This document shows, piece after piece, positions 24,901 through 36,900 of a stretch of 64,000 bases of DNA (position 1 is the first letter of the stretch; every line of letters begins with the position of its first letter). The stretch is taken from positions 4,340,001 through 4,404,000 of the forward strand of contig NC_133166.1 in NCBI RefSeq assembly GCF_040802235.1, written 5' to 3'. The position numbers were made by a program, and so were the translations under genes. This DNA is from Manis javanica. Lineage: Eukaryota > Chordata > Mammalia > Pholidota > Manidae. The notes under the pieces were generated by a model. The model ran no database searches and was not told where the DNA came from. It saw only the letters and a program-made list of their open reading frames with translations.

Positions 24901-27900
24901 TCATAGTAGTCTTTAATAATTCTTTGTATTTCTGTGGAGTCTGTCGTGATTTTTCCATTCTCATTTCTGATTATGTTGATTTGTGTTGACTCTCTTTTTC
25001 TCTTAATAAGTTGGGCTAGAGGCTTATCTATTTTGTTTATTTTCTCAAAGAACCAGCTCTTGGTTTTGTTGATTTTTGCTATTGTTTTATTCTTCTCAAT
25101 TTTGTTTATTTCTTCTCTGATCTTTATTATGTCCCTCCTTCTGCTGACTTTAGGCCTCCTTTGTTCTTCTTTTTCCAGTTTTAATAATTGTGATGTTAGA
25201 CTATTCATTTGGGATTGTTCTTCCTTCTTCAAGTGTGCCTGGATTGCTATATACTTTCCTCTTAAGACTGCTTTCGCTGCATCCCACAGAAGTTGGGACT
25301 TAGTGTTGTTGTTGTCATTTGTTTCTATATATTCCTTGATCTCTATTTTGATTTGTTCATTGATCCATTGATTATTTAGTAGCATGTTGTTAAGCCTCCA
25401 TGTGTTTGTGAGCCTTTTTGTTTTTTTTGTAGAATTTATTTCTACTTTCATACCTTTGTGGTCTGAAAAATTGGTTGGTAGAATTTCAATATTTTGGAAT
25501 TTACTGAGGCTCTTTTTGTGAGCTAGTATGTGGTCTATTCTGGAGAATGTTCCATGTGCACTTGAGAAGAATGTATATCCTGTTGCTTTTGGATGTAGAG
25601 TTCTATAGATGTCTATTAGGTCCATCTGTTCTAGTGTGTTGTTCAGTGCCTGTGTGTCTTTACTTATTTTCTGCCCGGTGGATCTATCCTTTGGGGTGAG
25701 TGGTGTGTTGAAGTCTCCTACAATGAATGCATTGCAGTCTATTTCCCTCTTTAGTTCTGTTAGTATTTGCTTCACATATGCTGGTGCTCCTGTATTGGGT
25801 GCATATATATTTAGAATGGTTATATCCTCTTGTTGGACTGAGCCCTTTATCATTATGTAGTGGCCTTCTTTATCTCTTGTTATTTTCTTTGTTTTGAAGT
25901 CTATTTTGTCTGATATTAGTACTGCAACCCCTGCTTTCTTCTCACTGTTGTTTGCCTGAAATATGTTTTTCCATCCCTTGACTTTTAGTCTATGCTTATC
26001 TTTGGGTTTAAGGTGAGTTTCTTGTAAGCAGCATATAGATGGGTCTTGCTTTTTTATCCATTCTATTACTCTGTGTCTTTTGATTGGTGCATTAAGTCCA
26101 TTTACATTTAGGGTGACTATTGAGAGATATGTACTTATTGCCATTGCAGGCTGTAGATTCGTGGTTACCAAAGGTTCAAGGTTAGCCTCTTTAGTATCTT
26201 ACTGCCTAACTTAACTCGCTTATTGAGCTGTTCTATACACTGTCTGGAGATTCTTTTCTTCTCTCCCTTCTTATTCCTTCTCCTCCACTCTTCATATGTT
26301 GGGTGTTTTGTTCTGTGCTCTTTTTAGGGGTGCTCCCATCTAGAGCAGTCCCTGTAGGATGCCCTGTAGAGGTGGTTTGTGGGAGGCAAATTCCCTCAGC
26401 TTTTGCTTGTCTGGGAATTGTTTAATCCCACCATCATATTTAAATGATAGTCGTGCTGGATACAGTATCCTTGGTTCAAGGCCCTTCTGTTTCATTGCAT
26501 TAAGTATATCATGCCATTCTCTTCTGGCCTATAGGGTTTCTGTTGAGAAGTCTGATGTTAGCCTGATTGGTTTTCCTTTAAAGGTGACCTTTTTCTTTCT
26601 AGCTGCCTTTAAAACTCTTTCCTTGTCCTTGATCCTTGCCATTTTAATTACTATGTGTCTTGGTGTTGTCCTCCTTGGATCCTTTCTGTTGGGGGTTCTG
26701 TATAATTCCATGGTCTGTTCGATTATTTCCTCCCCCAGTTTGGGGAAGTTTTCAGCAATTATTTCTTCAAAGACACTTTCTATCCCTTTTCCTCTTTCTT
26801 CCTCTTCTGGTATCCCTATAATACGAATGTTATTCCTTTTGGCTTGGTCACATATTTCTCTTAGTGTTGTTTCATTCCTGGAGATCCTTTTATCTCTCTC
26901 TATGTCAGCTTCTATACGTTCCTGTTCTCTGGCTTCTATTCCTTCAATGGCCTCTTGCATCTTATCCATTCTGCTTATAAATCCTTCCAGGGATTGTTTC
27001 ACTTCTGTGATCTCTTTCCTGACATCTGTGATCTCCTTCCGGACTTCATCCCACTGCTCTTGCATTTTTCTCTGCATCTCACCCCACTGCTCTTGCATTT
27101 TTCTCTGCATCTCTGTCAGCATGTTCATGATTTTTATTTTGAATTCTTTTTCAGGAGGACTAGTTAGGTCTGTCTCCTTCTCAGGTGTTGTCTCTGTGAT
27201 CTTTGTCTGCCTGTAGTTTTGCCTTTTCATGGTGATAGATACAGTTTGCAGAGCTGGTACGAGTGACAGCTGGAAGAGCTTCCCTTCTTGTTGGTTTGTA
27301 GCCTTTTCCTGGGAGAATAGCGACCTCTAGTTGCTTGTGCTGGGCAGCTGTGCGCAGACAGGGCTTCTGCTTCCTGCCCAGTTGCTTTGGGGTTTATCTC
27401 CGCTGTTGCTGTGGGCTTAGCCTGGCTGGGGCTGTTCCTCCAAAATGGTGGAGCCCCGTTGGAGGGGGAGCGGCCAGGAGGCTATTTATCTCCGTAAGGG
27501 GTCTCTGTGCTCCCTGCTGCCCAGGGGGTTAGAGTGCCCAGAGATCCCCAGATTCCCTGCCTCTGGTCTAAGTGACCTGTCCTGCCCCTTTAAGATTTCC
27601 AAAAAGCACTCTCCAAACCAAAACAACAACAGCAACAATGAGAGAGGGAACAGAAAGAAGGAAAAAAAAAAAAAAAGGAAAAAACAAGCGATTTTTTTTT
27701 TCTTTTTTTTTGTCCTCAGGTGCCGGTCCCAGGCACCCGCTCACTGGTCCTGCTGCCCTGTCTCCCTAGCACCAGGGTCCCTGTCCTTTCAAGGCTTCCA
27801 AAAAGCACCCACCCACCGGTCCCACAGGGAAGGAACGCTCGATATTCTGTCCTCAGGCACAAGTCCCAGGCACCCGCTCACCAGTCCCGCTGCCCTGCCT

Positions 27901-30900
27901 CCCTAGCACCGGGGTCCCTGTCCCTTTTAGGCTTCCAAAAAGCACTCGCAGAAAAGAGAAAAAAAAAAGGGGAAAAACGCGCGATTTCCTCTGTCCTCAA
28001 GTGCCGGTCTCAGGCACCCGCCCACCGGTCCCGCAGGGAAAAACGTGGGATATTCTTTGTCCTCAGGCGCCGGTCCCAGGCACCCGCTCACCAGTCCCGC
28101 CACCCTGCCTCCCTAGCACCTGGGTCCCTGTCCCTTTAAGGCTTCCAAAAAGCGCTCGCCAAAAAGAGAAAAAAAAAGGGGAAAAATGCGCTATTTCCTC
28201 TGTCCTCAGGCACCGGTCTCAGGCACCCGCCCGCCGGTCCCGCAGGGAGAAACGCGGGATATTCTTTGTCCTCAGGCGCCGGTCCCAGGCACCTGCTCAC
28301 CGGTCCTGCCACCCTGCCTCCCTAGCAACGGGGGCCCGTCCCTTTAAGGCTTCCAAAAAGCGCTCGCCAAAAAAAAAAACCGCTCCGGTTTCTTTCCACC
28401 CGCCGGGAGCCGGGGGGAGGGGCGCTCGGGTCCTGCCGGGCCGGGGCTTGTATCTTACCCCCTTCGCAAGGCGCTGGGTTCTTGCAGGTGTGGATGTGGT
28501 CTGGATGTTGTCCTGTGTCCTGTGGTCTCTATTTTAGGAAGATTTTTCTTTGTTATATTTTCATAGCTCTATGTGTTTTTGGGAGGAGATTTCCACTGCT
28601 CTACTCACGCCGCCATCCTGGCTCCGGCCCTAGTTAAACCTCTTTTTATCAAAAATAAAAAGGCAACTTCCAGTGAATCAGCAACAAGGTGCCATTAAAA
28701 TCAGCTTAATGAAACAGGAATCCAATAAAACATTAAATTATAGTCTTTAAAATCCTTTTGTCTAAGGGACATGCACAAACTGCCGAGCTCTGTGAGTGCA
28801 TCTGCTGGATGGGAACAGCTCTGTTCATAAGCTCCGTCTACTCCAAATCAGGTCAAGAAGCTCAGCATCTCTCAAAGCTCTGATTGCACAGCTCCATACA
28901 ATGTCCACATTAGCACTGAGCTCTTCCACTGATAGTGAAGCTTCTCAAAGCAAAGTGGAACTAAGGACTTGGTGCAATTTTCAGTCCTTTGCCTTAAAAA
29001 TTTGTGTTGTTTCTAGAAGTGTACTTAGAACAACAGAACCTCCAGATGGAAGGAACACTGGAGGGGATCCGGTCCTACCTCCCTCCAAGTTCAAATCCCC
29101 TCTACCTCATCCAAGGCAAAGGAGCGCCCAGTGAGGACTGAACAGTGCCTCCCCTGAAATGTGTGTGATCATGTCTTCTGAGATGAAAGGCAGATGGGCA
29201 AATGCATTCAAAAACATCTCTTGGGCATCTGCCAGGGGCCAGGCAGTGGGCTGGAAGCATGGCCCCCCACAGATGCAATGCAGGGTCTGCTCCAGGACCA
29301 CACAGGCCAAGTGGGAACACAAACGAATAATTAAATAATCAAAGCACAGATGTGATGGCCACAAAATATGTAGGTACTAAGTACTCAGGGGGTAGAAATG
29401 TCCTTGGGGAGGTCAGGGAAGGTTTTGTAAAAGAGGTTACATCTGAACTATGTGTTACAGGGCAGTGAGGCAAAAAAGGAACATAAAATAAAGCCATTAT
29501 TACAGTGAGTCAGCTTAAATCGCACCTGCTCTGCGGCCCGCCAGACATCTTCTTCCCTCTGCCTGGAATCCTTTCTCCTTGTTGGCCTGGTGGATTCTCA
29601 CCCATCCAGGGCACCAGGGGAAACAAGCCCACAGTGAAGAAGCCATAAGAGCTGAGGCTGTAAGGGTACTAGGTTGAATGGTATCCCCCCAAATTCATGT
29701 CCACTCACAACCTCAGGATGTGCCATTGTTTGGAAACAGAATCTTTGCAGATATAATCAGGTAAGATGAGTCACACTAAATCTGGGCCCTCACCCACTGA
29801 CGGGTGCCCCTCTAAGAAGGCCACACAGGGTAGGAGGCATGTGAAGACAGAGGCAGAGACTGAACAAGCCCAGGAACACCACAGGCCACCGGCAACCACC
29901 CGAAACTAGAAGGGAGGCCCCCTCTGAGTCCCCAAGAAGGAACCTGCCTGCTGACACCTTGATTTCTGGCTCCTGGCTTCCAGAACTATGAGAGAATATA
30001 AATTTCTATTGTTTCATGCTACTAAGTTTGTGGTAATCTGTTACAGCAGTCCTAGGAAACTCATACAAAGAGAAGCAGGGACGAAATTATGATGCCCTTG
30101 GCTTCCCACATTATACACAATGGGAAGCCACTGCTGGAGGGCGTGATGAAAATTTCTTTTAGAACGATTACTACAGCAGTGGAAAAGGGAACACGCTGGA
30201 GAGGAGCAGATGCGGTAGGAGGCTGCTGCAGCAGAGGCGGGAGGCGATCAGCCTGAAACTGAGGCAGCAGCAGTGGGGACAGGGAAGACAGATTTGAGTG
30301 CTGTCGAGGGGCAACACGCCTGGCAGTGCCGACTTGGAGGCAAGGGATGGAGAAGGGGAGGAGCTGAGGTGGATTCTGGGTGTCTAGGCTATGCCAGGGT
30401 AAGGATGGTGATCCCATCAGTTGAAATAAAGAAATAAAGAGAAACAGATTCAGAACAGGGGGGAGTGAGGTGGGAGACAGAGACCTAAGATGAGAAACTT
30501 TGCACACAAGGTACCTGTAGTCAAGACCAGACTGGTGGAGATGTATAAAAGATAACTGAACGTAGAGGAAGAAAACCTGGCTGGCCTTACAATTCAGGAT
30601 GGTTAGGGGCTTCAGCGAGGCTCAGATTATCCAAGGACAATGTGTAGAAGGAGACAAGAGGACCAGGTAGGGATGCGAGACCCTCACATGTAAGGGTCCT
30701 ACAAAAAGAGAATCTTGGAAGAAATGGGAGGGAGTGGTCAGAAAGCAGGAAGCAGGTAAACCAAAAACACATTGCATTAGGAAATGATACAAAAAGACAC
30801 ATGAAAGATGCTTGTTCATGGCTGTGTGTGGTTTGTACAGTAACCAATGTAACGATAATCCTAAATATGGAAAGTCAAGAGGGTAGGGCTACTCAGAAAA

Positions 30901-33900
30901 GCTAATGTATTCCATTAGCAGCTTACAGATGACAGAGAAGAAAGGTAGTAGGCCATTCTAGTCTGGACTCAAGAGAAGTCAAGGTGGCAGGCTTCATGAT
31001 TCATGACATTCTGGGAGTGACCAAACATGAGAGACACAGAGAAGAGAAGATAGTAAAGTATTTGCATGTTGAAGAGGAAAACGACCCCTGTCAACAGAAG
31101 TAGGCCCAAATTACCATGAAGCAAGGAAAAACTTGCCTGAAACCCTGTATGAAAATGGAACGAACTGTCTGTGAGGCAGGAGTTCCCTTCCAGCGGATCA
31201 CCTGGGAGGGCTTTCGAACTCTAGATCAGGGTGGGCAAACTTTCCTGCAAAGGGTCAGACGGTAAATGTTGCGAGTCGTACAGCCTCTATTGCAACTACT
31301 CAACTCTGTTACAGTATAAAAGCAGACACGGGTAATGTGTAGATGAGTGGGCAGGGCTGTGTTACAATAAAGCTATTTGCAGCCATGGGATGGGCTAGAT
31401 TTGGCTGTGGCATGTATGTCCTAGTTTGTCAACCTGTGCTCTGGATCCCTGCTTCTCAAAGAGTGGTCCGCATACCAAAAACTTTAGTATTACCTGGGAA
31501 CTTGTGAGAAGAACAGAATGCAGGCTCCCATCAGACCTACTGAATCTACAACTACAAGATCCCTGGGTGACTTGCATGCACATAGAATTGGGGAAACACT
31601 GGTCTGGATGGATGAGTGGAGCCCACACTGGAGCCCAAGCTGGACCAGCAGCATCAGAATCTGCTGGGAAGCTGATAAAAACCATACTGCTGGCCTTCAC
31701 CCCACAGGTGCCAACCTAGTGGTCTGGCTGGGGCTCAGGGTTTGTATTTTCACAAGCCTCCCTGGGTAATGCTAAGGTTTGAGGTGGGGAGCCTCAGAGG
31801 ACCCCTCCAAGCTAAGTCTTTGAGAACCCACTTGAGAGATAGTCACTCTGTGAATTCTATTTTCTTGTTCTTGCTGGTTTTTTTGTTTTGTTTTGTATTT
31901 CAGTCCAAACTCTGCTTTTCTGTTTCGGAAAGAAATCTTGCCTAACAGTTGCCCACATCATGATCTTAAACAAAGAAAACGCAACGGTCAAAAAAAAGGC
32001 CGGTTATCAAACAGTCTTAGGGCGCCACCTGCCGGTCCCTTGAATGCACACATAGGTTCTAAAGACTTCCCTCGACGTACGAAGAGGCCAGGAGAACTAA
32101 ATGGAGTCGCACAGAACAGGAGGACGACGGAGAAATGGAGGAGGTAGGTGGGGAGAAGCTACAGCATTAATTACACCAGTGCCGTGAACTCTACACTTAT
32201 ATTCATTCAGTGTTACACTGAGTAATTTCTTTGGGGGAGATTTGGGTCTCATGGTTGTAAGTCTGTCATCAGAACTAAACTAAGCAGTGTTATATAAGCC
32301 CTGTGCCTCTACTTCCCTCATCCACAGCGCTAAGAATGCTGGAAAACTAAGTCTGGGACATACACGCTACCTCACTCCTCTCCTGCCCTCCACATACGTG
32401 TTCTGAGCCCCCACTAGGGACTATGCACTGTCCCGGGTGAACTGATGAATGCAGCCTGGGCATGGTCTCTGCATGGAGCTTACAGCCTTAGAAATAAAGA
32501 ATCAAGTAGAAGGAAGGCAAGTAATTGCCATACCCCAGGAGGTTCCAGGAAACCACAGGCTGACCTGGGCACGGCCAAGCCACACAGGGTGAGGTGCAGC
32601 AGATGTTTTGCTCAGCTAGTGCCCAATTTTTAGGTCTGACTGTCATGGGCAGGGTGCACAGTCCAGTGTCCACTGTCTTATTCCTGGAGGCTCCATGTTG
32701 ACATACCTGTTCCTTAAAATGATTTGACTTGGCAATGACCCCCAGTCTAGAGGTTCAGAGGAAGCTTCTAGGTGGAAATGACATTGAAGCTGAAACCAGA
32801 ATACCTTAGCAATTAGCCAGACTGAGGGTGGGGAGCGGTGTCTTCAAAGCAGGGTGTGTGTGAAAGAGCCAAGAAACGTGAGACCTGCGGGAAGTTAGGG
32901 TCCCCGGGGGCAGAGGGGCTCATTGGGGTGGGTCTAGAGGTGAGGCCAGGGTGCTCCCGGGGCCAGAGGGAGAGTGAGCCTTGTCAGCCACAGTAGGTCA
33001 TTTCTCAAAAGAAATGGAGACGTTTCCTAGGGACACTGGAGAGTTTTGTTTAGGGAAATAACAGCCGGAGAGGCCCCAAAGACCACCTGTGATTATGTGG
33101 AAGTGGGTAGACATTGTGTAGAAGTGAAAGCAACAAGCTATTCAAGAAAGCAGAAGTGACAGGACTTGGTGACTAAGAAGATGTGAGTGTGAAAGAGAAA
33201 AAGTCAGACTGGCTCTGAGATCTTGGGCTAATGTAACAGGGTAGGGATTGATGTCAGCTACTGAGTCAGAATCACGGCAGGGACAGGCAGGGAAAGAGTT
33301 CGGCTTGGAACACGTGCTGGAGCCATATGCTAGACCTCTGAGTGTTCAAATTCAGGATACAGCTGGGGGTGTATGGACCTGGAGCTCAGGAGGGCAGGCT
33401 GCGCTGGAGATAAAGACCAGGCTCTTAATGGCACATGGGAGGCAGCTGAACCAAGGGAGTGGGTGAGATGACCCAGTAGCGTGAGAGAAGGACGGGCCTA
33501 GGACAGAGCCCCGAGGAGCCCCAGCTTCTCAGGATGGACAAACGAGGAAGGGTTTGCCAAGGAGACTTTGCCCCGAGAGTCGAGCACGCATCTGCAGGAG
33601 GGTGTGGCTCACAGGACTGGCTGTCAGAGAGAAGCCATGCAAAGCCAGTGAGGCCCCAGGTGACGCTGAGGCTGAGAGTCAAAGAGAAAAGCCCAGCCCA
33701 GAAGGAGAAAGGCATTCCCCTGGAGGCCGTGCTCCGCCTGGCGGCACGCAGTGCGTACACATGACGGGAACAGGCCTGAGGCACACCGAAGAGGTTCTGA
33801 CGTTGTTTTTAGAGAGAAGTATGCTGACTGTGTTTGGCAACAGGTCAAGGCAGGAGTGGGTTAAAGAAACTTCAGCCTTTGGCTCTTCGGAACCTAAGAT

Positions 33901-36900
33901 ACCACACTTTCCTCATGAGAGGACAGTACCAGAAGATACACAAGGATTTTACTTGCTTTCTTAATGGACAAAAGAACCAGTGGTTGAGAATAATGAGAGG
34001 CTGAAACAAAGTCCTACTTTCATAAGCACAGGGAAGACTCAATGGAGCCACTTCATCACGCAGAGAATGTTCTTCTGCATAGACTTGTGCACTCTGGCCC
34101 AAGCCCCTCACTGTCCAGCCTCTGTGCACCCCCACCTCTGCCACTTCCCTAACCACAGGGCTCCTGACCCGCACCTCCTCTCTGTGGGACACTGGTGTCA
34201 CCTTCCCTTGCAGTATCTGGACCCATCAGAAAGCAAAGGAATCTATTCCAAAAGCTGGGCTGCAGCTACATCCCCAGAAGGAGTCCTCACTACATAATGA
34301 CGCGATGCCTAGACACAACGGAACCCTCTGTTGGTCCGTACTTGTCCCAAGAGCCCCTCTGTGTGGTGCAGAAGGCACTGACCAGAGCTGTGTCTGAGCC
34401 CCAGCTCTGCCACCATCTCCTAGTGCTCATTCGGGCCATCACAATGCACTGAGAACCTGCTACAGGCCAGACACTCCGCTGGGCAGCAAGGAAAGAACAG
34501 TGGCTAAGACACACAAAGCACCTGCCATTATACAGCTAAAATCCACAGGCTGCCTAGGTTTCTCCATCGGCTACATGAAGGTGCTGGACCAAGTAATCTC
34601 TGAGGTTCCTTTGGACTTTAAGGGACTGTGGTTGTAAGGTCTGAGTTATGGCCCTCGTTGGCCATGTGGATCTGTGTGGCCATGGACTGAGCCTCAGTTC
34701 CCACATCTATAGAGCAAACAGGTGAGATTTGAAAATGTCCCCAGTTACCTTATGCAGCCACAGTGGAAGGTTTCCAGAATCTCCCTTCAAGGAGTCCCTC
34801 TGCTGGACGGCAGCCCAACAGTAAGAATCCACAAAGGCAGCCTGACGCCAGGAGAAAGAACTTGGGGAGAAACAGCTTATTTGTGTACCTGAGAAGCAAA
34901 AACAGATAAATAAATGAAAGTGCAGTATCTGGACCCTTCCCACCCACCCACCTCTCCTTTTGCCTCAGGTTCGCAAGTGTTAGCTCAGTCCTGGAGCCGC
35001 ACGACAGCACAGGGCAGCACAAAACCAAACACCCAAGTTCATACTAAAGCTGAGCATCCGAGAGGTTTTTGGTAACACTAGTCACAACAGCGGCTTGGGC
35101 TAGGTTGGGCAAATTTCAGAAAGAAGCGAAACCACTATAAAAGGGAAAAGTGAGCAGGAGGAGAACTTGGGCCAAACCATACCAGGGGACATGTCAGCGT
35201 GGGTTTAGTTTGGGGTGAGGACTCAGAGAAGGGAGGGGGATCACAGGGCAAGCGGTGGGAGGAAGGGGGTCCACCAGGAAACTGGACTAACGAGGAGTCT
35301 TCAAGTCCAAAGAACAAAGGAACACAGGGCTTCTAGACCAAAGAAGAGAGGCTGAGGGAATGTTTGGTGACAGATCACTGGATGGGCTGCATGGCCAGTC
35401 AGCAGTTTCTATCTCCCCCCCAAAAAAGAAGTGACAGGCTGAAGCTGCGGCCCAAGCAGTTACATCTGGAAGGCAGGTATGCAAGACTGTGGACTTCCAG
35501 ACAGGCAGATGGGCCCTGGGAGTCCTGAGTCCCACTCCCCTGTCCCCACTGAGCACGTATGTACAGGAACGTGCGCGTCACAGGCCTGCTGAGGCTGCAA
35601 GCCGGCACATTCTCTCTCCCATCTTATGCAGTGTGAAGAGAGTGCTAAGTGCTCTGGGCTCTGACGTTAGTTCTGCTTAACTCTGCCACTCAGAGCTGGG
35701 TGGGGTGACCTCAGGTCGCTTAACCATCCAAAGCCAGGAATCTCCAAAAAGGTGATGCCAGTAATGTCTACATCCTTTGCTAGTGCCTGGTTCCCAGGAG
35801 TTACTCAGGAAGTATTACATTTTTCCATACAAAGTAATGAGCAGCTTCTGTTACAGCTTTAAAGACTGAGGTATGCCCACCGTTGTCTCTTCCCACCCTG
35901 TGGAGAGGGGACAGAGATGGTAGCATGACACCAAGCTGGACTTCCTTAGACCCTGAGACATAAGAACCTCAAAGGCAGCCTTCCCCTGGGGAGGGGATGG
36001 TCTTTATAGTTGTGGCAGGAGGGGACCGTGAGGGGGATGTTATCCAGAGAGGAAGTTCTTGGGGGTGGGGGGGGGATAGGTGCATGCAGTGGGCAAGGCC
36101 CTGAGCAGCCCCTCGTCTCATCTGGTGCCCACAGACATCAAGAAAGTACTGCTCAGCAAGAGCCCTTGGAGTCATTGTGAAAATCACACACCATCAGAAA
36201 GTAGCCCGCAGCAGGGTCAGTTCATGCTAGCGAGGAATGGCTTAAATATGGTTTGGGTAGGTACGGTATTCCAAGGTCCTTTCCAGCTCTTATCCCATTA
36301 AACCTGAGTTCTTACGTTTTATAAAAATAGAGTAGTAAGGAAAACACAGGACTGCAGGGCTAATGTCACATTTACTCTGACATCAGCATGACTTTGTAAA
36401 ACGCTTCCTAGTTGGTCCCACCCACCAAGGCTTACTGAGCATAACAACAGACACGCAGACCGACAAGCAGGCCCCAGGTTATAAATGGACGGTTTCTGGC
36501 AGTTTCTTGCTTGGCAACGTCTGCCCAAAACTCTCTCGTGAAAATGGATAATGCCGTTAGATTTCATGAAAACCTGTCTGGCCCCTGTGCCTGGTAGTGC
36601 GTGTAGCCAGTGTATAGTAACATGCTTCTTAAAGGAAAATGTGCTTCAAGTTCTGTCTTGGGACCTCCCCTAAGGCAGTGTGGAAGCTGTTGGAGCATAA
36701 ATAACTAACCTCTTTATATGAAAACTTTTGCAGAAGAGGAAGAATGGTTGTATACCTGAGTCTAGAGAGACGGAGATTGAGGACATGCTGAGCTCATAAG
36801 TAAATGTTCTTCATCTAGAATGGAAGGTCAAGAGAAATCTTATGTTCATTTTATCCTGGAGGAAACTGAAGCTCAACGTAGTTCATTGACTCCCCCACCC

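Larger units (their letters stand above)
20129..28631 (-). mobile_element. Composite full-length LINE-1 with ERV-derived 3' tail
   Basis: This 8.5-kb insertion lies in sense orientation to PANX1 in intron 2. In its own 5'-to-3' order it contains a 5' UTR with about 210-bp monomers (28631-27240), ORF1, ORF2, and an L1 3' UTR ending in an A/G-rich tract (to 21961). It then has a 146-bp segment (21960-21815), a 20-A tract, an ERV env and LTR piece (21794-20154) and a final A-tail at 20153-20124. The final A-tail is interrupted by CAGT. Exact 16-bp target-site duplications flank the whole, so all parts most likely arrived together. Near-identical duplications and long ORFs indicate a fairly recent insertion. 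Confidence 0.9.
18487..34748 (-). other. PANX1: PANX1 intron 2 (16262 bp)
   Basis: It runs from donor GTAACT (34748) to acceptor CAG (18487). More than half is the composite L1 at 20129-28631. Other contents are an MLT1-type LTR at 29669-30066, hAT-type fragments at 31210-31800 and L3-like pieces near 32400 and 34440. 18490-20110, 28650-29660, 30070-31200 and most of 31820-34740 hold no recognised feature. Confidence 0.85.

Noticed and set aside
26359-27216. 285-codon + strand frame rich in Ser/Leu/Ile
   Set aside because: It is the antisense of L1 ORF1; the same kind of shadow occurs opposite ORF2 at 23824-25371.
27445-28537. Overlapping + strand frames of 139-178 codons
   Set aside because: They lie antisense in the L1 5' UTR monomers. 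The unit length is about 210 bp, a multiple of three, so one open unit stays open through the array.
33248-33964. Overlapping + and minus frames of 72-136 codons in intron 2
   Set aside because: GC-rich chance frames on both strands with low-complexity composition; no domain, no donor/acceptor pairs in a consistent frame.
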